A stretch of 11,599 nt of DNA from an uncultured Chlamydiae bacterium (GTDB lineage Bacteria; Chlamydiota; Chlamydiia; Chlamydiales; Rhabdochlamydiaceae): NCBI GenBank assembly GCA_945957075.1, contig CAMFJP010000031.1:1-11599 (forward strand), read 5' to 3'. Shown here piece by piece: positions 6,168-11,599 of this stretch; the stretch's first letter is position 1; each line of letters opens with the position of its first letter. Both the position numbers and the translations under genes were made by a program. The notes beneath the pieces were generated by a model that was not told the DNA's origin, made no database searches, and was given only the letters and a program-made list of their open reading frames with translations.

Positions 6168-6197
6168 TTGAAATTTCCTTTGCTTTTCAGTAAGAAT
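6168..6197 (+). promoter_or_regulatory. Candidate promoter of the phosphatase gene
   Basis: TTGAAA (6168-6173) and TAAGAA (6191-6196) are separated by 17 bp. Transcription would start near 6204, leaving a leader of only about 12 nt before the ATG at 6216. The -35 lies 5 bp from the second 26-bp repeat, so a protein bound there would probably affect it. A TAGAAT at 6202-6207 has no well-placed -35. Confidence 0.4.
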
Positions 6198-6215
6198 CAT
6201 TTAGAATCCGGCTGC

Positions 6216-7394
6216 ATGATTCGTAATATTTTAGTGGTTTTGTTTTGGGTAGGGGGACTGTGTGCCAAAGAGCCCTCAGCGCTCTATCTTACCTGGGCCT
6301 CCGACCCTACAACATCGATGACGATTTATTGGCATACAGAGGCCAAACACAGCGGCCCCTCTAAAGTGTGGTACCGGGAAGAGCAGGGCTTTTGGACTTG
6401 CCAAGAGGCCGTAGCTACGCCTATTTATAAAAGCGATGTGATTGCGCACCGTTTAGAGCTGACAGGACTCCATCCAGGCTCTACCTACCTTTTCCGTATT
6501 GGCGATGAGCCTGAAACATACCGCTTTACCACATTGCAACCCTCTGGCCCCCTCTATTTTGCCATAGGCGGCGACGCCTTTTTTTCCCTATCTCTGCTTC
6601 GAGAAATGAACATGCAGGTCCTTTCTAAAGATGTTGATTTTGTTGTGCTTGGCGGCGATATCGCCTATTCCAATGGGGTGAGCTCGTTTTTACAGCAGCG
6701 CGATACCTATGAGCTGAAAAGATGGCTCGCCTTTTTTAAGGAGTGGAAGAAAATGCGGACAGACGATGGAAGGCTTATTCCCCTTGTTGTGACCCCTGGC
6801 AACCACGATGTGCGCTCTGATGCCAAGACCCCCGAAGAAAAAGGGCGGCGTCTCTTTGAGTTTTTTTCTTTTCCGAAAGGGGCAAGCTATAGTGTTCTGG
6901 ATATCGGCCCTATTTCCCTTTTTCTTCTCGATACAGGGCACGTGTACCCCATAGAAGGCGCGCAAACCACATGGCTTGAAAAGGCTCTTAGCGCAAGACA
7001 AGATGTTCCCTATAAACTTGCCGTTTACCATATTTCCGCTTACCCAGCCTATTATTCCTATTCAGGCAAGGTCCCAACAAAAATTCGTGACCTTTGGGTT
7101 CCTCTATTTGAATCTTATGGAATACGTGCAGCGTTTGAGCATCACAACCACGTGTTTAAACGAACATTTCCCCTGCGCGCTGGAAATATAGATCCCCAAG
7201 GTGTTATTTACCTTGGGGATGGAGCATTTGGTGTGCCAACCAGGTCACCGAGATCTGCCTGGTATCTCGCAGCTTCCAAAAAAAGCCGCTGTTTCTGGAC
7301 CCTCCGCCTCGACACCTCAGGGTGTCTCCTCGAAGCCTACGACAGCTGGGGCAAGCGCCTCGACGCCCTCACCCTCCCCTCTTCCAGTGGTTAG
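6216..7394 (+). CDS. Exported purple-acid-phosphatase-like metallophosphoesterase
   Basis: This is a 392-residue metal-dependent phosphoesterase. The ATG at 6216 is chosen because it starts a signal peptide (MIRNILVVLFWVGGLCA, residues 1-17, then KEP). The longer frame from a TTG at 6126 adds 30 residues that would mask it. Next comes a fibronectin-III-like phosphatase N-domain (about 20-107: LYLTWASDP, LTGLHPGSTYLFRIGDE), then the catalytic domain. Metal ligands appear in order: GGD120, GGDIAY (146-151), PGNHD (194-198), H272 in VYHIS, and EHHNH (308-312), which replaces the usual GHxH. I remember similar GGD and EHHxH forms in planctomycete proteins, which fits the PVC group. It should act outside the inner membrane, perhaps in phosphate scavenging; the substrate is unknown. 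No strong ribosome site is seen. Its stop overlaps the stop of the convergent coiled-coil gene. Confidence 0.88.
   Translation: MIRNILVVLFWVGGLCAKEPSALYLTWASDPTTSMTIYWHTEAKHSGPSKVWYREEQGFWTCQEAVATPIYKSDVIAHRLELTGLHPGSTYLFRIGDEPETYRFTTLQPSGPLYFAIGGDAFFSLSLLREMNMQVLSKDVDFVVLGGDIAYSNGVSSFLQQRDTYELKRWLAFFKEWKKMRTDDGRLIPLVVTPGNHDVRSDAKTPEEKGRRLFEFFSFPKGASYSVLDIGPISLFLLDTGHVYPIEGAQTTWLEKALSARQDVPYKLAVYHISAYPAYYSYSGKVPTKIRDLWVPLFESYGIRAAFEHHNHVFKRTFPLRAGNIDPQGVIYLGDGAFGVPTRSPRSAWYLAASKKSRCFWTLRLDTSGCLLEAYDSWGKRLDALTLPSSSG
7192..7220. repeat. Perfect 11-bp inverted repeat inside the phosphatase gene
   Basis: ATCCCCAAGGT (7192-7202) and ACCTTGGGGAT (7210-7220) enclose a 7-nt loop. The RNA hairpin should be very stable. 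It falls within codons for the segment DPQGVIYLGDG. No T run follows, so it is not a standard terminator. It could simply reflect coding constraint, or affect mRNA stability or antisense transcription. A second, smaller hairpin, GACACC-TCAG-GGTGTC, lies at 7311-7326 in the same gene. Confidence 0.7.
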
Positions 7395-10300
7395 TCTAAA
7401 TCGTCTCTTTCCCCTGGAATAGCTGCTGTACCCGATCCTGCGTCGTCTTCTGATTCTGAATTTTCTACTTTGCGTGCGCTACGTATATGTTGTTGTGTTT
7501 TATGCGCTGTAGGGCGTGGGCGTGGGACGGGGTTTCTTCGGTCAACCTGTTTCTTATCTGCTTTTGGAAGCACAAGGCCTCGCTGTTCAATGTTAACTAA
7601 GTGCGCAGAGACCAAATCAAATTTAGCATTTAGTTCTGTTACAAATATGCGTAGTGCGTTGTGTGCTATAACGGCGTTAGCGCGCTGGCGTCTTTTTTGC
7701 TCTAGCTCAGTATTCTGTTGTCTAGATCGCTGTTGTATCCCTTGTAGAGTATTAATTGCAGCTGATATGTCAGATATGGCTTGTATTAACATAATGTTGT
7801 ATGCAGCTAACGAAGTCGTAAACTCGGGATGATATATCGCTGTGTAACAGATTGTTGGATGTACTTCGGTTAGTTGTTGAATAAATTGATCTATGTTGTC
7901 GAAGGCGCAAGATGCGCGTATAGAATCTACAGGTAATACTGGATGATAGTCATTTATCCCTGTTATTAAATCAGTTGTTTCTTGAGACAAAAGTCCTATT
8001 GCTTTGTTTTGCCATCTATTGCATTGACCGCGTATTGCTTTGTACTTTTGTTTTGTTTGTTCAGCAGAAGTTAAGAAAGTTTTTATATTTCTTAATATTA
8101 TGTTTCCATCTGCTCCGTATAAATCATTAATCTGGGCTTGCATGTCCTGCAGAACCTCATGATTATGTCTTAGTTTGGCTATTTGACCCTCTGTTAATCG
8201 AACTCCTGGATCAGCTGTTGTGATTTGTGAGACATCCTCTACTATTCTTGTTCTCCTTCTGCGCTGCGGAGGAACAGCAGGCGGAGCAACAACAGGTGCG
8301 GGAGCTGGTTGTTCTGCCTCTGCCTCGCTGCAAGAAGATGGTGGCAATGCAACAGAGGGACCTCTTGGAGAAACAACTTCATCAATGTCATCAAGCATTA
8401 CAGCCTCTTCGGGATCGTTCCCGACCGCAGCATCTTGCAAAGGAGCCTGTGGTGATGTTTGAGATTCACCGTCCTTTGTCATAATGATGGTAGGCACAGT
8501 GCATACTACTGGCGGTTGAGCGCGTAGACGTTCAAGCTCCTGGTTAAGCTCAGCGTTTGCGACGGCTAGAACATTCGCTCGAGCCTCTTGTTCTGACAAT
8601 CGCTGACGCAATTCTTGAACTTCACTGGCGTTGCTTGCTGAAGATTGTTCAAGCTCAGCTATTCTGCTTTCTAGTACTTGGCAACAGTGTTCGGCTGCGC
8701 TCTTTTCGTCTTGTAAGTTTAGGATGCAAACCTTTAAATCGATTTCCTTCTGCTCTGCCAGCTTTAGTGAAGCTGTATGATTAGTTAACAATTCATCGTA
8801 TTTTTGAGTTAAATCAGCGACTTGTTGTTCAAGATGGCGTCTATCATTGTCTGATGCGGCATCTTTTTGTTCTATTAAAGCGGATAACTCCTGTAGTTTC
8901 TGTTCTAATTCGATTAATCTCTGTTGGTATTCATGATTTGTTCTTAGAATTTTGTTTAATGACTGAACTAACGAGCCTGCCATATCGAGGGTATTCGTTG
9001 ATGGGGATAGGTTAGGATTTATGATTTGATGGAGCCTGTGGAAGATATCCTCAAATTCGCGCGCTTGCCCCTCTGCTACTCCGACCCTTTGGCGTAAGGC
9101 GGCTGTCGCTGTAGCAGATCTTTCTGCAGCAGCGTCTTTTTCTCTGAGAGCGAGTTCCAGCTCAGCAATGCGTGCGGCTTGGTCTTTTAATAGTGCTTCA
9201 GCATTAAGTTCCCTGTCTTTTGCTGTAGTTAGCTGTGTTTGTAGGGCAGTCAATTCATCGCGAGCTATATGTAGAGCTGTTTCTTTGCTTTTTATCTGTT
9301 GTTTAAGCTCAGCGATCTCGGATGTTTGACGTATGATTGTTAGTCGTGCATGACCGCACTCAGCAATTTTTGTGTCTCGTGTTTCAATCGCTTTTTGAAG
9401 TTCTTCGTTCAAAGATTGATTTTGTTGTTGAAGAGTTTTAATTGTTTCTTGTTTTTGATCTAATTCTTCTTGATTTATTCTAGCTGTTTCACGTGCTTTA
9501 GAGAGTTTTTGTTGTGCTGATCTAAGTTGATCAGAAATATCTGCCACTTGTGCATGCAAGAGATCGTGCTGATGCTCCAGATCTGCCTGTTTTAGCCGTA
9601 GGCTATGGAATTGTTGTGTGATGGTGTCTAGATTGTTTGTTTTTTCCCAAAGCCTGTCGCGTAATTCTGCGCGTTCTCTTTGTGTTAAGTCTCTTTGTTC
9701 TTCGGCTTGTTGATACCATCCCATAACTTGTGTAAGTTGAAGTTCTGTTTGGCGTTGATTTTCGGTCGTTTGTTCTAGTAAAAGGTTTAATCGCTTTTGT
9801 TCGTTTTCAAGGTATGAGGTCTGTTTGGTGAGAGTACAAATAGTTTTTTTCAATTCTTCCTGTGTAATTATTAAAGAGAATGTTTTTTCCCTTTCTATAT
9901 GTAATTGTGCATCAAGGGTTTCGACTGCTTGCTGTTTCTGTGCAATAGTAGAGCGTGCAGTGTTTAGATCAGATTCTAATGATCGATACCGTATAAGTTG
10001 TAATTGTGCGCTGGCTTCAAGAGAGCTCATTTTTTCTTCAAGTGAATGGCACTGCTCTTGTAATAATCTATTTTGTGCTTCAGCGTGAGTCGCTCTAGTT
10101 AATAGCTCTGTTTCCCGGTGGTGTAGCTGCTCTCTTAGATTTTCTGCTATACGTTCTGCCTCTTGAGTTTTTTGATCAGCAAGACGAAGGTGTTTTCGAG
10201 TTGCAGTATGTTCGTGTTGTAGCTCAACATGACGTTGCTCTAGTTGTTTATGTGAAGATGCAAGCCTATCTGCTTGTTCTATTGCTAAGGTGAATTCCGC

Positions 10301-11440
10301 TTGTAGTTTTTGTATTGCTTCCGCAGATCTTCTTTCTGTCCCATCAAGAGAGTATTCAATTTCTCGAAGTCTTTGCATCAATTTTTCTTTTTGATCATCG
10401 GAAACTCGTAATTGTGCTTGAACTTCCTCAGTCTTAGCTTGATTTCTTTCTGCTAATTGAAGAAGACGCTCTCTCTCATCTGTAGTGTGTTCTAAAAGGG
10501 CAGTTGCTTTTGCTAATTGTCTTCTGAGCGATTCTACTTGGTGTCCGGTCTGTTCTTCTAGGGTTGCCATACCTCTTCTAGCATCATGTAATTCCTCTTG
10601 AGCGCGCACCAGTTCTCTTTCTTGTTCTTCAAGACGAGCTTGTAATGCAGTCAGTGTAGCGACAGGTGCATGTGGGTTTCTTAAGAAGAATTCTCTTAGG
10701 TCGTCTCTATGTGCTTCTGCATTTTCGGCGCGTTGGCGGAGGGTGCTAATGTGTGCATCTTTTTCTTTTAGTAGTGCGTCGACATCGGCGGTTAGGTTTG
10801 TGTATTGGCGGGGTACATACTCACTGTGTCTCACCTGAGAATTATATCCTGGAAGCGTCGCGGGGACCAAGGCAGCGTATTCTGCTGTAGCTCTTGGGCG
10901 AGAGCTGCCATAGGCGCTGCTCGTTCTTCTTGGTTGTGTTGCGGTAGGGGCTTGCGGTTGTGGGGCGCGGCGGGGCATGGGCTGCATGGTCATGGGCTGC
11001 ATGGGGTGGTGGTGGGCATGGCACCTGTGTTGGCAATCTAAAAAAATTTGTGTTGCGACGTTGTTGATGCGCAGGCTGGCTTCACGAAGAAGAGATCCAT
11101 CAAAATTGTATGCCCATTGAGTTTGCCCTTGTTGGTCTGTTCTTGTAACAATAATCTGACCGTTTAGAAGTGTAAGGTGTGCTTTGACTTGTGGGGCGTC
11201 TATTTCTAAGTTTCCATCGTTAATAAAGGTCAAATGTAGGCATTGTGGATTCTGTATTCCAAGCATTTCCCGTGCAATAATAGACAAGGCAGTTTGTGTA
11301 TGAGGATCCTTATATATGGCGTCGTGGACGAGTTTCTTTTCTTCTTCTAATTTCACATTGTGTCCCGGGCACATGGTCTCTGGATGCCAGGCTTGACCGC
11401 GGCGGGTGTGCATGCATGTTCGAACATAAGTGGGAGTCAT
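7391..11440 (-). CDS. Giant coiled-coil protein, 1349 aa, unrecognised
   Basis: I do not recognise a named family. Regions in order: a globular N-terminus rich in beta strands (about 30-140: CLHLTFINDGNLEIDA, LLNGQIIVTR, WAYNFDGSLL); a His/Met/Pro/Ala-rich linker (about 136-215: CQHRCHAHHHPMQPM); a long coiled coil rich in Glu, Gln and Leu (about 215-800); a break with Asn/Pro/Ser (800-830: NPNLSPSTNT); a second coiled coil (about 830-975); an acidic and Pro-rich linker (976-1075, with PAPAPVVAPPAVPP); a helical C-terminal domain (about 1080-1290); and a basic, then acidic tail. There is no signal peptide or membrane segment, so it is not a typical inclusion-membrane protein. The ATG at 11440 has a weak site (GAGAG). 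It could be structural or a type III-secreted effector; both are guesses. Its stop overlaps the phosphatase stop by 3 nt. Confidence 0.85.
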   Translation of the reverse strand: MTPTYVRTCMHTRRGQAWHPETMCPGHNVKLEEEKKLVHDAIYKDPHTQTALSIIAREMLGIQNPQCLHLTFINDGNLEIDAPQVKAHLTLLNGQIIVTRTDQQGQTQWAYNFDGSLLREASLRINNVATQIFLDCQHRCHAHHHPMQPMTMQPMPRRAPQPQAPTATQPRRTSSAYGSSRPRATAEYAALVPATLPGYNSQVRHSEYVPRQYTNLTADVDALLKEKDAHISTLRQRAENAEAHRDDLREFFLRNPHAPVATLTALQARLEEQERELVRAQEELHDARRGMATLEEQTGHQVESLRRQLAKATALLEHTTDERERLLQLAERNQAKTEEVQAQLRVSDDQKEKLMQRLREIEYSLDGTERRSAEAIQKLQAEFTLAIEQADRLASSHKQLEQRHVELQHEHTATRKHLRLADQKTQEAERIAENLREQLHHRETELLTRATHAEAQNRLLQEQCHSLEEKMSSLEASAQLQLIRYRSLESDLNTARSTIAQKQQAVETLDAQLHIEREKTFSLIITQEELKKTICTLTKQTSYLENEQKRLNLLLEQTTENQRQTELQLTQVMGWYQQAEEQRDLTQRERAELRDRLWEKTNNLDTITQQFHSLRLKQADLEHQHDLLHAQVADISDQLRSAQQKLSKARETARINQEELDQKQETIKTLQQQNQSLNEELQKAIETRDTKIAECGHARLTIIRQTSEIAELKQQIKSKETALHIARDELTALQTQLTTAKDRELNAEALLKDQAARIAELELALREKDAAAERSATATAALRQRVGVAEGQAREFEDIFHRLHQIINPNLSPSTNTLDMAGSLVQSLNKILRTNHEYQQRLIELEQKLQELSALIEQKDAASDNDRRHLEQQVADLTQKYDELLTNHTASLKLAEQKEIDLKVCILNLQDEKSAAEHCCQVLESRIAELEQSSASNASEVQELRQRLSEQEARANVLAVANAELNQELERLRAQPPVVCTVPTIIMTKDGESQTSPQAPLQDAAVGNDPEEAVMLDDIDEVVSPRGPSVALPPSSCSEAEAEQPAPAPVVAPPAVPPQRRRRTRIVEDVSQITTADPGVRLTEGQIAKLRHNHEVLQDMQAQINDLYGADGNIILRNIKTFLTSAEQTKQKYKAIRGQCNRWQNKAIGLLSQETTDLITGINDYHPVLPVDSIRASCAFDNIDQFIQQLTEVHPTICYTAIYHPEFTTSLAAYNIMLIQAISDISAAINTLQGIQQRSRQQNTELEQKRRQRANAVIAHNALRIFVTELNAKFDLVSAHLVNIEQRGLVLPKADKKQVDRRNPVPRPRPTAHKTQQHIRSARKVENSESEDDAGSGTAAIPGERDDLD
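10976..11005. repeat. Two tandem 15-bp units in the coiled-coil gene
   Basis: CATGGGCTGCATGG occurs at 10976-10989 and again at 10991-11004, so the unit is 15 bp and keeps the reading frame. On the minus strand it encodes the repeated MQPM of the Met/Pro-rich linker (residues 147-154). It is a site where copy number could vary between strains without a frameshift. Confidence 0.75.
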
Positions 11441-11599
11441 ATTACTCTCTTTTTTATAATTTTTTTAGATATTTTATCTATTAAACACTATTATATCAAC
11501 GTATAACACAAATTATATCATTTATTTATTATAATCGAAATAAAATATTAACATTTGTTTTATGTAGTTTTAACGTGTTGTAAATGAGTAAGAAGCGGA
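11441..11599 (-). promoter_or_regulatory. AT-rich upstream region of the coiled-coil gene
   Basis: No gene is supported here. On the minus strand three perfect TATAAT hexamers lie at 11490-11495, 11512-11517 and 11528-11533, but none has a good -35 at 16-18 bp. A plus-strand TATAAT is also present at 11455-11460. With such low GC these hexamers may occur by chance. The region should hold the coiled-coil promoter by position. A plus-strand ATG at 11584 runs off the window end. Confidence 0.35.

Noticed and set aside
6126..6215. A longer phosphatase frame starting at TTG 6126
   Set aside because: It adds 30 residues with no ribosome site, would bury a clear signal peptide, and runs through the inverted repeats. 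The ATG at 6216 is a better start.
6690..7031. A 113-residue frame on the minus strand inside the phosphatase gene
   Set aside because: It is a shadow of a well-supported gene and has no ribosome site or recognisable motif.
7470..7832. A 120-residue Cys-rich plus-strand frame opposite the C-terminal part of the coiled-coil gene
   Set aside because: Its cysteines arise from reading the complement of Gln/Thr/Ala codons. It has no ribosome site or known motif.
8220..8484. Two overlapping plus-strand frames opposite the Pro/Ala-rich linker of the coiled-coil gene
   Set aside because: They mirror low-complexity codons of the real gene and have no family-like features.
7391..11440. The coiled-coil protein as an inclusion-membrane (Inc) protein, or a known SMC/Rad50-type ATPase
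   Set aside because: There is no paired hydrophobic segment as in Inc proteins, and no Walker A/B or signature motif at the ends as in SMC proteins.
11584..11599. A plus-strand ATG (MSKKR) at the window end
   Set aside because: Only five codons are visible and no ribosome site precedes it, so a gene cannot be supported.

Overview
The window is a bacterial chromosome segment that I assign to the phylum Chlamydiae, most likely a Chlamydia-related amoeba or animal symbiont rather than Chlamydia itself. The main evidence is a gene for the chlamydial histone H1-like protein HctA (2411-2710, minus). It is followed on the same strand by an RlmD/TrmA-family rRNA methyltransferase and by yajC. As I remember it, the same order (yajC, ygcA, hctA) occurs in Chlamydia trachomatis. 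The rest of the window does not match that genome and looks accessory: a Fic protein, an ATPase remnant, an exported phosphatase and a giant coiled-coil protein.

Layout. 1-562: an AT-rich leader, an unrecognised 126-residue gene (+) and a bidirectional terminator shared with yajC. 563-2710: hctA-rlmD-yajC, all minus, probably one transcript with hctA first. 2711-2832: a divergent promoter region with two perfect palindromes. 2833-4213: a class IV aminotransferase (+), then a single-RRM RNA-binding protein (+) with its own promoter, a leader of about 100 nt and a terminator. 4246-4623: the C-terminal remnant of an AAA-type ATPase (minus), ending at a long inverted repeat. 4671-6056: a Fic-fold protein (minus) with a winged-helix N-terminus and a degenerate catalytic motif. 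6057-6215: a divergent intergenic region with two tandem copies of a 26-bp inverted repeat. 6216-7394: an exported, purple-acid-phosphatase-like metallophosphoesterase (+). 7391-11440: a 1349-residue coiled-coil protein (minus) whose stop overlaps the phosphatase stop. 11441-11599: an AT-rich upstream region.

How the genes may work together. The hctA block combines nucleoid condensation (HctA), ribosome modification (RlmD) and protein export (YajC), all conserved functions. The most suggestive unit is at 4671-7394. A Fic protein with its own DNA-binding-type domain sits beside two near-identical operator-like repeats 41 bp apart, in a region shared with the phosphatase gene. Autoregulation by the Fic protein is a reasonable but untested hypothesis. 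The coiled-coil protein has no signal peptide or membrane segment that I can see. It could be a structural or secreted host-interaction protein; the sequence does not decide this.

I see no tRNA, rRNA, CRISPR array or intact insertion sequence. No gap without a gene exceeds about 160 bp.
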